From the NCBI GenBank assembly GCA_009663005.1, contig VIGQ01000464.1:1-32087 (forward strand): a stretch of 32,087 nt of DNA, given 5' to 3'. Source of the stretch: Actinidia chinensis. Taxonomy: Eukaryota > Streptophyta > Magnoliopsida > Ericales > Actinidiaceae. A model generated the notes under the pieces. It saw only the letters and a list, made by a program, of their open reading frames with translations, was not told where the DNA came from and did not search any database. Positions within the stretch are counted from its first letter, which is position 1; each line of letters starts with the position of its first letter. The translations under genes were made by a program, and so were the position numbers. Positions 22,080-30,709 of the stretch are shown here, one piece after another.

Positions 22080-22400
22080 TAAGGCCTGTATAGGACAAAA
22101 CACGGCCTAATTTAGGCTTAGCTGCCTGTAATACCTCGTGTGTTGTCATTGGCAAACACACTTGCCTGACGGATGACGAAGAGACCATATAACCATCCAG
22201 GCTCGGAAGGAGAGTGGGACCAGGGGGGTCACAACATAACGTACCCCTCCTGCAATTCTCACCCCACCCCCACGAATTCCCGCCCCCTCCCCCAGATCGT
22301 TGTTCATAAAACCCACATACGACAGCCACCTCCACCACACCCCCCAATAGCCCCCAAAATTATCCTAGTGTCACTCTAAATTAGGTAAATATGTAGTTTT
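22080..22400. other. GC-richer patch with C-rich runs, unassigned
   Basis: The patch contains CCCCACCCCCACG and CCCGCCCCCTCCCCC near 22261-22292 and a balanced-composition block at 22085-22200. The minus strand is open for 96 codons (22347-22057), including a Gly-rich part encoded by the C runs. I see no known motif and no supporting signals. It could be part of a transposon inserted in the surrounding region. Confidence 0.25.
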
Positions 22401-22629
22401 ATTTGTAAAGCGCCTTTATTTATACTAATTAAACAGATAGGGTGTGAAAATGAATGTGTGATCATTCATCACCACTCTAGAGATATGAAATAAATTGATA
22501 ATGATACTAAGATGCAGAATTTTTAAAAAATGAAAACCTGTTGGGTTCACTTGTAAGGGTCTATATTTCATAAATGAGAGAAACTTATTCACGACGGAGC
22601 CGTGAATCTCATGGTGTACTGGAGCCAAT

Positions 22630-22850
22630 TAACAAATGCCACCTAGCCTCAAAGCAAATCTCTTATTCTATTTCTACTTGCTACTCCCCCATCTCAACTG
22701 GGCCACCAGCCTTGCAATCACCGGCGATGCAGCGTCACTTGAATCACTGCCACCAATACCACCTAAATCCAACCCAACCGTCACCTCCATTTCAATTTTT
22801 TTTTGTTTTATAGGGAAAGTCCTTTTCAATTTCTCTATCCTATAAATGGC
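22630..22850 (+). other. Exon-like open segment, unassigned
   Basis: Two overlapping plus-strand frames are open here. The one starting ATGCCACCTAGC (22636) gives 69 codons, with a hydrophobic start and a Pro/Ser-rich middle (ESLPPIPPKSNP). It could be a fragment of a coding exon. No homology is recognised. Confidence 0.2.
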
Positions 22851-23511
22851 GATTTTAGTGCCATTGATTGTAAGAGGCAATTAATTCGGTCTTTGTGAGA
22901 GGAGTTTAATGGAGGCAGTAGTGGTTCCGAGTTACATCTGGTCTCATAAGAACTCAATGCCTCACCGGTCTTGCGTGTTATTGGTAGTCATTGCAGAATC
23001 TTTTCAACAGGAGGCCTTCCAAATTCTAATGATTTTTTTGCAGCAAAATAGAAACACATCGATGAATGGTGAAAAGTGCGATGCAGTTTCTTTGAATGTT
23101 TATGTATGTACTAACCTGTAAAAGAGCCAATGTTTAATAAGGCTTAGAATTGTATAGGATCATCCATTATTACTGGAGGCTGGGCTCCATGCATGCAGAG
23201 GAAACAAAATATTTAGTCCGGTGTTTGACTTCACACACACACACAAAATCGGCCGTTAATTGCTTATAAATTAGAGAGGTGCATATATAATTTGCTAATT
23301 CCCGATTTTTGAATCCTAATCTGCAGATTTCGTTTGATTGCAGAATGCTCAATTGGATTCAGGTAAATTTGCTTGGAAGTTGGGAACGCTACTGCCGCGT
23401 ATCTCTTTCAGAAGGTAAAGCTTCTTGTGAACTGATCGCCGAAAACTTCAGTGCAACTTTTGTTCTTTCCAAATTGGATGTCGGTTTATAGTATAAACTT
23501 TATACTATTAG

Positions 23512-23644
23512 GCAGTTGCTTCACGAATAAAAGCTCTTGGGCTCGCCATTCTCAAAGGGGATGATTCTCTTGCTTATAAAGAGCGGTGTTTGAGAACATT
23601 CCTTCACCGCGCTGCTCCAACATTCTTTACCTGCAAATGTGACG
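23512..23644 (+). other. Exon-like segment (44 open codons)
   Basis: It is bounded by TACTATTAG (acceptor) and ACGGTATTTC (donor), is GC-richer than its flanks, and is open in a frame giving ASRIKALGLAILKGDD and YKERCLRTFLHRAAPTFF. The peptide is rich in charged and Leu residues as in helical-repeat proteins. Family not recognised. Confidence 0.35.
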
Positions 23645-23916
23645 GTATTTCTTCGAGACTTCTCCGCGAGTTCTTCCTCATGCTGGCTTGCTGCAGTATA
23701 TTCCGTAGGAACTTAATTGAATTAAAAACCTTTTGAAAAGAGATTATAGTAAAATGTTTCGTTGGATGAGAGTAAAGCGTAATCGTTGTAATAGGGGTTT
23801 CTTGATTTTATATGCTCATTCCTAAGAATCAGTCTTGTCCTGGGAATTAGTGGTCTGCTCCTTTTTAAAGTTTTAACTTCCAACCTCATAGTTGCTATTA
23901 ATTCTTGAGTTAGGCT

Positions 23917-24332
23917 TGTTGTGCTCAAAATGAATCACCGATCACACACACAAGACAATAAAAATTTACGTGGTTCGACCAATGATGTCTACGTCCATAG
24001 AGAGAAATCAATAATCCACTAATCGAACGAAGAGGATTACAAGGAGGAGACTCACTCTCTCAACTCTCTCTCTCACACCTCTCACTCTCAACTCACAACA
24101 TACCGCTCTTAGCTCACAGTACACTAATCTCAGCACCCTACTCTTCCTTTTATAGACCAAGGGAAGGAGGTGTCAAACTTTCAATATGAAACCTAATTGT
24201 TATCCAATTCTATCTAGAAAAAAAGAGTTCTAGTTAACTCGTGAGTTTCACTCTCACACGGACACTCCATGTGAGCCAACATGCTTGTGTCCAAATATGT
24301 GGGCTTGAACTCATTCAGGTATTCTGAACTCA
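23917..24332 (-). repeat. 3' LTR of the copia element
   Basis: About 416 bp. On the minus strand it starts TGAGTTCAGAATACC, just after the polypurine tract, and ends at 23917. It aligns along its length with 28048-28622: the shared blocks include TGCTCAAAATGAATCACC, AATTTACGTGGTTCG, CTCTCACACCTCTCACTCTC, AAGGGAAGGAGGTG, TTCTAGTTA and TTTCACTCTCACA. The TTACGTGGTTCG..CAATG block is widespread in plant copia LTRs. Confidence 0.85.
24146..24158 (-). promoter_or_regulatory. TATA box of the copia 3' LTR
   Basis: The minus strand reads GGTCTATAAAAGG, a strong TATA box with the orientation expected for this element. The same place in the other LTR (about 28270-28284) reads CTTATTAAAAGGG, so the 5' LTR's TATA has decayed. 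Confidence 0.6.
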
Positions 24333-24350
24333 AAAATCTCCTCCTCCATT
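24333..24350 (-). other. Polypurine tract of the copia element
   Basis: The minus strand reads AATGGAGGAGGAGATTTT directly before the LTR start TGAGTTCAG. It is a textbook polypurine primer site and fixes the element's orientation. Confidence 0.8.
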
Positions 24351-24860
24351 CTATTGGAGGATAATCCGATATCTTCAAGTTGTACATCCTGACAGCTTCT
24401 GGTCCAACTCCTCAATAAGATCTGCAAGTCTGCACCTCCATACCGAAGTGTCTGCACCTTCTCATCGAGGTGCCCTACACCCCCCACCGGGTGTGCCGCA
24501 AAGTTCATCACTTTGCGAGTTGTCGTGGCTCAATCTCTCCTCCTTGTGCACACAATTGGAGAGATCACTACCACTAATTAAATCAAGAGCAAAAGAGACT
24601 CATTTTGACGTCTTTGCGCCCGTTGCTGTAAAGCTCTTCAAAATCGTCTTTGTCTCATACCTCTGAGCTTCTCTCTAGACATTCTGCATTGGTTGCACCA
24701 CTCGTGTCTGGCTAGATTTTCGTACATATCTCAAAGCATCTCCCTGCGCTCCTATACCGTTACGGATCTTTCAAGTACCCCTGCACTTGCTTTGCGTACC
24801 TCTGCGCAACTGTTGCTTCCCTTGTCCATTCCTCTTGCTAATAACATTGGACCTATGTTA
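24351..24860 (-). other. 3' untranslated part of the copia element
   Basis: This lies between the end of the coding homology and the polypurine tract. It contains GC-balanced sequence (GGTGCAGAC and GAGGTGCAG repeats on the minus strand near 24430) but no recognisable domain. The openings on either strand have no motif. Confidence 0.45.
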
Positions 24861-25943
24861 GACAGTAGCTCCCCCAGTCTGAACACTCCCCTTTAGGCGG
24901 TATAACCCTTCAGTCTTCCTTCCCCATATCATCTTCTTGTTTCCTTTGGAAACTCTCAGAATTCCTCCACTACTTCAAGCTGCTCCCTTTAAATCTAGCA
25001 TTCCAATGAAAAACCAATTTTTTTTTTGTAGACTTGTAAACATGCCTTACCTTTGTCAATGTCATAGACCTCCCGTTTGTCATGCAGAACGAATTGTTCT
25101 TTTGTCAACAACTCGTTCGTCTGTTGTTTGTCATCCGTACAAGTCCCTCGCATGCTGGCATAGGTAGAAGAAACACTTTTCTATCCTTTGCACAAGTAGT
25201 AAACACTACCTAATCTAATATCCAATTTGACTTTTCCCATCTGTCAATTCTGTCTAGGAGAACATCACTCTCATCCACAACCATCACTACTAATTGCTGG
25301 CTGTCTCTTAAGATTAATCATTCATATCTGCTATATACGTTGAGTAATTTCTCTTGATATGCACTCTTGGTCCGCCAAAAAGCATGCAAAAGTGCGACCT
25401 CTCACTGTGACCTTGTTGTCCTCTTCCAGTCCCTTTTAGATGACCTTTCTTGACCTCGACCTTTTTCCTTGCTTCTCTTTGAGACAGAACTAGGGCTCGC
25501 GACTCATCACTGTCTATCGTCCGTTGTATCCCATCTCTCTCATCCTTGTCTCTTCTGCAATAGGTATCCTTAACATATTTATATCAACTTCTCATTCGCG
25601 CTGAATTAGTGGGAAACCACCAATGTCTCTCAACTTTCTGGCAATGAACTCAAAAGCTTAGGGGGTCTCATCCTCAAACTGTAGTCAACACTACCAAGCT
25701 GATTACCAATTCTGGAACTCACTCGTATGTTCTATAAAACCCATTGTAGTCCCTCTCTGAACGTTCAATTCACAAGCAGGTTTTTTGTTCCTATCCGAGA
25801 TTTCTTCCCTGGTAACATCTCCTTCACTGATCACACTCATAAGCAACTATTTTTTCCTGGTTACTTATGGAACACCTCGGGCGCGTTTTGGTTTTCAATT
25901 CACCGATTAGGCCCGGACTGGACTGGACTCGTTTGTCCAGTCC

Positions 25944-25985
25944 GGGGGGGGGGGGGGGGGGGCGGGGGGGGGGGGGGGGGGGGGG
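25944..25985 (+). repeat. G19-C-G22 run
   Basis: Nearly 42 consecutive G residues broken by one C at 25963, inside the left arm of the nested element. The matching part of the right arm has no C run, so the expansion occurred after the arms formed, or it is an assembly artefact. Confidence 0.85.
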
Positions 25986-26301
25986 TTCGTTTGTGTACTC
26001 AAAAATGGGTCCGGACATTAGCGTCGGACTAATAGTCCGAGTATGGTGGACTATGCTGTCCCGAGTGAGGGTGGGCACTTTTGTCCGGCCTACGCCTAGT
26101 CGGACTCGATGTAAAATTCCTATTTACCCTCACACAATTAAATAATTTCCTTTCTCTCTTCTCCCCTCTATCTCTCCTATCTCTTTCATATTTTTACTTT
26201 TTTTCCTTCTTTTTTTTATAAGTTTTTTTAATATTTTTTTTATTTTTATATTAAATTAAGTTTTTAATCATTTTTTTGGATAAATAATCTTTTTTTATTA
26301 A

Positions 26302-26680
26302 AATTAACCGTTTTTTCTAAAAAATATATATTATTAGATATGTTTTAAAAAATATAATATTTTTTTTTAGATGAAAATAAAGTTATTTTTAAAAATAATT
26401 TTTTGTTTGGATAAAGCTTTTTAATCTCTAAAAATTAACGTTTTTTCTAAAAAATATATATTTATTGAGAATAATTTTTTAAAAATTAATATTTTTTATA
26501 AGAAAAAGTTATTTTTAAAATAATATTTTTTTTGATAAACAAGCTTTTTACTTTTTGAAAATTAACCGTTTTTTAAAAAATATAATGTTTTATTGAGATA
26601 CTTTTTAAAAATATCATATTTTTTTTATAAGAATACAGTTTATTTTTTTTCCAAATACTATTTTTTTTTCCAACCTCATA
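26302..26680 (+). repeat. AT-rich tandem repeat, three units of about 128 bp
   Basis: AATTAACCGTTTTTT or its variant starts units at 26302, 26432 and 26560, each followed by CTAAAAAATATATA-like text, a TTATTTTTAAAA block, and GATAAA..AAGCTTTTTA before the next start. A partial unit is likely upstream from about 26250. It forms the centre of the nested foldback element. Confidence 0.65.
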
Positions 26681-27455
26681 CTTTTTTAAAATTATTTTTA
26701 AAAATTAAATAAACAAAATTTCCATTTTTCATCTCATCTCGTTTTTAATCAATAGTTAAAACTATCACTAATATCAAAATTATTATTTCCTAGTTCGTAA
26801 ACATATAACTAAATCCTATAAAAAGATAACTATTATATTTTTTTCTGAAAATTTTTTCAATAAAATATATATTTTTAAAATTATTTTTTTTATATATTTT
26901 TTTAAATATTTTTTAAAAATAATTTTTTCATAAAATTAATGTGTGAGGGCAAATTAGTGAAATTAATGTGAGGGGTCAATGTTGGTCATTTCCTTCATTT
27001 GTCCAGTCCCGATTGCTTTGCAAACCACATGGGATAAAGACTGAACAACCACTTATCCAGAGTTTGTCCGGAGCAAACAAACGGCTTAACGATAGATTTA
27101 GTCCCGCCATTAAATCCGGAGGACTCCTTGTCCAGTCCGTAGATTCCTTGTCCAGGCCGGAGGCTCCTTATCCCAGTCGACAAACAACGAGGCCCTCGGT
27201 TCTATCCATTGTCTAATTTGTCCCATCATTTTTCTGGTTTATCTCGTCCATTCCTCATCTTCATCGCCACATGTTTGTTCTATTTTTATTCTCCGAAGGT
27301 ATAGAAATCCGTACAGAATAGGATGTCCTCCATCCTTAGTCTTCACAAGCCTATTCTCGTAGAGAGTCTGATTTAGCTCCCAAATTATTCTTTGTCATCT
27401 TACTCTTTCACATAGAAGCAAAATATTCAAAAATCAACATCGCGGATGAATCCAG

Positions 27456-28032
27456 AATGCTGAAAAACCGTAGATAAAAAGGCCAAATTTTTAGGAGCAA
27501 AAACTGTCAAAATTAGAATTTCTAAGTCTCAGACCCATTGTCAAATCGAAAATTTGGGGATTAAATTGTAATATAAAAAATTTTAGAGACTAAATATAAT
27601 TTATAGTAATACTTAAAGACCACTTTATAATTATTAGTAACTCTATCTAGGGCCAATCTATATTAATAAACTCTAGCTAACCAAATTAATTATCAAAATA
27701 TATGGACTAAAATATCAGTTGCCAAAGAATACCTCTAGAATATTTCTTTGCTAACGTAGTGCTGACTCGTGCTAACTGGAAATTGACCGCGTGGCACGTG
27801 TGGAGTGTGGTAGACCTCCGAGTGGTTCCGTGGGCCATCTCTGGCGCGTGTTAGCCCATGACTACCGCAAATCTCACGTGCCGATCTTCAGGAGGCGCGT
27901 GGAGGCGCGTTTTTGGCGGTCCTTTTTCGACGCGTTGATGTCTAGAGTATCATCTCGAAGAGATGAACACCCTGATGCTAATTAGAAATTTATTTTGAGC
28001 ACTTTTGCATGACCAACCCGAATATCGACATT
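27456..28032 (-). other. 5' leader of the copia element
   Basis: Between gag and the PBS. The GC-rich part 27780-27980 includes GGAGGCGCGTGGAGGCGCGT near 27890 (an 11-base direct repeat, GGAGGCGCGTG then GGAGGCGCGTT), a style seen in plant copia leaders. The AT-rich part 27530-27730 contrasts sharply and may be another small insertion, but no ends are clear. Confidence 0.45.
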
Positions 28033-28045
28033 GGCTGTGATACCA
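28033..28045 (-). other. Primer binding site, initiator Met tRNA type
   Basis: The minus strand reads TGGTATCACAGCC, one mismatch from the classic TGGTATCAGAGCC complement of the tRNA-iMet 3' end, two bases inside the 5' LTR edge. This is the usual PBS of plant copia elements, where minus-strand cDNA synthesis starts. Confidence 0.85.
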
Positions 28046-28047
28046 AT

Positions 28048-28467
28048 TCTTATGCTCAAAATGAATCACCGATCACACACATAAAAGACAATAGAAATTT
28101 ACGTGGTTCGGCCAATGATTCCGACTCAACGAGAAAATTAATAATTCACAAAATCGACGAAGATGATACAAAGGAGAACTCCTCTTCAATTCTCTCCTCT
28201 CACACACCTCTCACTCTCAAATCTAGCATAACCGCTCCATCCATAGCACACTAATCTCACCGCCCTACCTCCCTTTTAATAAGACTAAGGGAAGGAGGTG
28301 ATAGATTTTTCAATATAAACCTATTGTTATCCAAAAAACTACACACCCAACTGAGGGGGCGTGGAGAAGAAAGGAGAGAGGAACGGACTAAACTCCAAAA
28401 AACAACAAGCATGCAAAAAAATAACAAACCGAAGAACACCGACCACAACCGAGGAACACAAAAAAAG

Positions 28468-28502
<35 letters not shown>

Positions 28503-28622
28503 TTTCTCCTATATTGGAAACAAAGTTCTAGTTAGCTCGACAGTTTCACTCTCACATGAACATGTACCAACTGGTTGAAGCCAAATATGTGAGCTTGAAC
28601 TCATCCAGTGGGGCTGAACTCA
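28048..28622 (-). repeat. 5' LTR of the copia element, with an insert
   Basis: A homologue of 23917-24332 in the same orientation, 575 bp because of an extra segment at about 28333-28503. On the minus strand it starts TGAGTTCAGCCCC at 28622 and ends next to the PBS. Many substitutions and small indels separate the two LTRs, and the terminal dinucleotide at the PBS side is mutated, both signs of age. Confidence 0.85.
28333..28503 (+). mobile_element. A-tailed insertion within the 5' LTR
   Basis: This about 170 bp segment is absent from the 3' LTR at the matching point (after GTTATCCA). It consists of about 125 bp of unique, purine-rich sequence followed by A7-G-A33 at 28460-28500. A short unique body ending in poly(A) is what SINE or other LINE-driven retroposition leaves. 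No clear A-box/B-box pair is visible, and the target duplication is uncertain because the flanks are A-rich. Confidence 0.45.
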
Positions 28623-29107
28623 ATAGGACCAATCTATACGAAGGTTGTCCCTGACTTTCAATGGAAATCGTAATTAGTGGACCATGGGATTGGGTCCCCC
28701 TCAGATTAGTCGATCCTTGAACAAAATATCGATTTAAAAAACAACAACTAAGTAAATCAAGTTATGCTTAGGGCTGTAAAAAAGTGATAATCAAGCTGAG
28801 TAGTAGAGTTGAACTCAGCTTGAGCATCAACTTGAAAAAAAAGGGGAAATACCTAAGAAGTTTTAACTTTTTGAGTAAGATTAGTGTTGCGTAATCTTAA
28901 TAACTAATGGGTTATAAGTATAACGACGGGCCAGCGCTTAGGTGATCTATCAGATTTTTTAACCAACCACATAGGGGAGGGGTTTGGCAGCACGTTTGTA
29001 GTGCATGCAGAGCATAAGTGGTTTAGAAAGTCCTAAAATATTGTGAGATGAGACTCGAGCAAATCCGAACAAAATGATTAAAGCTCGAAAGTCCTGATAA
29101 AGCCAAA

Positions 29108-29116
29108 TCTCTCTCT

Positions 29117-29148
<32 letters not shown>

Positions 29149-29150
29149 CA
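29108..29150 (+). repeat. (CT)n microsatellite
   Basis: An imperfect CT dinucleotide run of about 43 bases with two CCCTCTCC interruptions. Confidence 0.9.
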
Positions 29151-29351
29151 TTGGAATCACCTTCTTGTTACATTTTCTTTTCTATAGTCAAAAGTTGAAA
29201 GCAAACAATCAAGAGTTTGTAATCACCCACTAATGAAAACGCTTATCTTTATATTATTTTAGAGGTATTTGGTTGCTTACAGGTATGCATGAATTTAATT
29301 AACTCTAAAAAGATCTCAAATTGGATCAGAATAGGTAGCTTAAGATAAGTG

Positions 29352-29379
29352 TTAGCTTACAGTAGTTAGCTTACAGTAG
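29352..29379 (+). repeat. Two-copy 14-bp tandem repeat
   Basis: TTAGCTTACAGTAG occurs twice without interruption, followed by a partial third copy (TTAG). Confidence 0.85.
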
Positions 29380-29479
29380 TTAGAGGGAAAATCATTCTCC
29401 CTCTAACCTTTTCATATCTTTTTGTTTTTTCTTAACAAATTCTTGAGCTGTGTTTAGATCAGAAATTTGTTGATTGAAA

Positions 29480-30700
29480 ACAAAAAGAAATATAACAGTT
29501 AGAGGATTCAACTCTTTCGAATCGTTGGATTATCTAACTTTTTTTTCATTTTCGTTTCTTTCTCGCATTAAATCTAGGATTCAAATTCAGATTAAGGTTT
29601 TGTCTGGATGAATGATTTGATGAAGGAAATAAAAAATATAAATGATCGAGTTGAATCATGTAATTTTTTTTTTATTTTTTTTTTTCTCACCAGATCTTTA
29701 ATTCAAATACATCGTAAGAGTAAGTTCAAAATAGAATATTCACTTATGATGTTGATTGAAAAGTAAAAAATGATTTTTACTGGTAACTAAGCAAAAAAAT
29801 AATATTTGAAATTGTTTACTCATTTTCCTAGTCCAATAACAAAGGAAGAAAAAATTAAGCTACTTCTACTCATTTTCGTTTTCCTATCATTTTCTTGTCT
29901 TAACGTAATCTAAGATCAAACACAACATAAAACTAAGACCACGCAATTAGCCTGTCAAAGACGCAAAAGAAACCCCCCTTCCTTGAGCATCTTTTCCGAA
30001 ATTAAGGCCCAGTTTCACTTAGTTTTTTGAGAATTTTTAGAGGTTTTAGTTTTTGAGTTTTCTCGTCTTTGGTGAATTTTTTATCTGTTTAATTAGTTTA
30101 TATTTTTCCAATTGCTCTTGACAAAAAGTGTCTGAATATATAATTTTTTTAATCTAATTTGGGATTAAGTTGGCTAAAGACCCAATTTTTTTTTACTCGA
30201 TAAATTAGTTATTTTTTTTTATTTTTAGTATATTTTTTACAATTTTGATTTTTTTAAATATATTTTTGGACTTATTTTGACAAGAAGATTCGAGAAAATA
30301 TACAATTTTGAACCAAATAATGAAAAAAGTTCACTGAAATCGAAAAAACTCAAAAATCTAAACAATTAAAAACTCTCAAATATAAATAAAAAAGCTAGGT
30401 CGGACCTAAAATTAACTACTCTATAAAATAGAACTTGTAAAGTTATATCAAATACTGTCAACATAACAGACAACGCCAACTCTACTACATTGACTTTGTT
30501 GTAAAAATAATGGTGCTTATTTATCAAATTTGTCGAATCTTACATGGACTATTGCTCGACTCCATTTAAGGATTTGGTAAAAAAATAAAATAAAAATTGA
30601 AAAAGTTATAAGATCCAACTACTCAGGAACGGAGACCGTTGAATCATTTAACTTTTTATTTTCGTTTCTTTTTTCTCACAAAAATCCTTTATCCAAGCAT
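29480..30700. repeat. Three diverged copies of a short dispersed repeat
   Basis: The pattern GGATTCAACTC..CGTTGGATTATCTAACTTTT, then CGTTTCTTT (about 29494-29572), recurs as GATCCAACTACTC..CGTTGAATCATTTAACTTTT, then CGTTTCTTTTTTC (about 30612-30677), and in part as GAGTTGAATCATGTAATTTTT (about 29648-29690). The block contains opposed GATTCAAC/GTTGAATC words. Nearby TTTGTCTGGATGAA (29600) and TTTATCCAAGCA (30690) look like opposed MITE ends. Exact borders are unclear. Confidence 0.4.
30003..30409. mobile_element. Foldback MITE-like element, near-complete hairpin
   Basis: The left arm (about 30003-30140) and right arm (about 30275-30409) are inverted copies. GAGAATTTTTAGAGG, TTTTTGAGTTTTCTCG and TTGGTGAATTTTTTA on the left oppose GAGAGTTTTTAATTG, TTTTTGAGTTTTTTCG and TCAGTGAACTTTTTT read from the right on the other strand; further in, CTCTTGACAAAAAG opposes CTTCTTGTCAAAATA. 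The ends start AAGGCCCAG and TAGGTCCGACC. No coding capacity. The transcript would fold into a long hairpin, the kind of structure that feeds small-RNA production. Confidence 0.65.
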
Positions 30701-30709
30701 TCCCAATGG

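Larger units (their letters stand above)
18500..23900 (+). pseudogene. Decayed intron-rich genic region, gene unidentified
   Basis: Base composition is T-rich on the plus strand with scattered GC-richer pieces bordered by splice-like sites, the look of an intron-containing plant gene read on the plus strand. Best pieces: about 18614-18704 (GPFEGLEELRAPVLLN, donor GGTAACA), 20891-21038 (148 bp, acceptor GCAAG, donor GGGTGAGC) and 23512-23644 (133 bp, acceptor ATTAG, donor GGTATTT), plus weaker pieces near 19330-19460, 20230-20400 and 21540-21720 with internal stops. I could not match these peptides to a family. No promoter, start or stop could be fixed. It may be one dead gene, parts of several, or partly live; a transcript alignment would decide. 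Confidence 0.3.
25879..27195. mobile_element. Nested long-inverted-repeat (foldback/MITE-like) element inside gag
   Basis: About 1.3 kb, splitting the copia gag. The left end GGCGCGTTTTGGTTTTC and the right end, read on the other strand as GGGCCTCGTTGTTTGTC, are similar. Inverted arms extend about 250 bp inward and carry many TCCGGAC/GTCCAGTCC words in opposed orientation, ending at TTTACCCTCACACAATTAA (near 26113) opposed to TTAATGTGTGAGGGCAAA (near 26937). The core (26150-26930) is nearly pure A/T and holds a tandem repeat. Removing it rejoins gag homology on both sides, which marks it as a later insertion. Possible 3-base target duplication TCG (25876-25878 and 27196-27198). No transposase is seen, so it is non-autonomous; superfamily unsettled. 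Confidence 0.7.
24860..27455 (-). pseudogene. Copia gag / GAG-pre-integrase pseudogene, split by an insertion
   Basis: On the minus strand the N-terminal gag part (about 27455-27196: LNQTLYENRLVKTKDGG and a MGQIRQWI-type helix) is followed, after the nested element, by FNSVIS-like and LLSSLPES codons near 25850-25640, a Lys/Arg-rich linker near 25480, a decayed CCHC knuckle (about 25410-25370, HIKRNYSTYIADMND), then WEKSNWILD near 25230 where the protease/GAG-pre-integrase part begins, NACEG-like and VRMTNN near 25150, and SSGGILRVSKGNKKMIWGRK then TEGLYRLKGSVQTGGATV (about 24970-24865). These are standard parts of copia capsid and pre-integrase regions. The parts lie in shifting frames with many stops. 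The protein would have packaged element RNA; as written it cannot be made. The true end point and start codon are not resolvable. Confidence 0.75.
23917..28622 (-). mobile_element. Non-autonomous Ty1/copia element with gag only (TR-GAG-like)
   Basis: Two direct LTRs (23917-24332 and 28048-28622) flank about 3.7 kb. On the minus strand the order is 5' LTR, PBS of initiator-Met-tRNA type, leader, gag with zinc knuckle, GAG-pre-integrase domain, short 3' part, polypurine tract, 3' LTR. Integrase core, reverse transcriptase and RNase H are absent, and there is no room for them, since the GAG-pre-integrase part passes within about 0.5 kb into 3' non-coding sequence. Non-autonomous plant elements keeping only gag are known as TR-GAGs. 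A possible imperfect target duplication is TTAGG (23910-23914 side) against ATAGG (28623-28627). Coding sequence is heavily mutated, so the copy is old. Two later insertions lie within it. Confidence 0.85.
28623..30002. other. AT-rich intergenic DNA with small repeats
   Basis: No gene is visible. It holds the CT microsatellite, the 14-bp tandem duplication, and part of a dispersed repeat family around 29480-29560 and 29630-29700 (both listed below). Confidence 0.5.

Noticed and set aside
22057..22347. 96-codon Gly-rich minus-strand frame
   Set aside because: The Gly-rich part is produced by C-rich low-complexity DNA; there is no motif or supporting signal.
23984..24004. GTGGTTCGACC near 23971 as a tRNA T-arm
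   Set aside because: It belongs to the conserved TTACGTGGTTCG block of copia LTRs and recurs in the other LTR at about 28100.
25727..26145. Open frames with poly-Gly or poly-Pro runs
   Set aside because: They result from the G19-C-G22 run inside a transposon arm.
28324..28578. 84-codon frame with a poly-Lys run
   Set aside because: The lysines come from the A33 tail of the insertion in the LTR.
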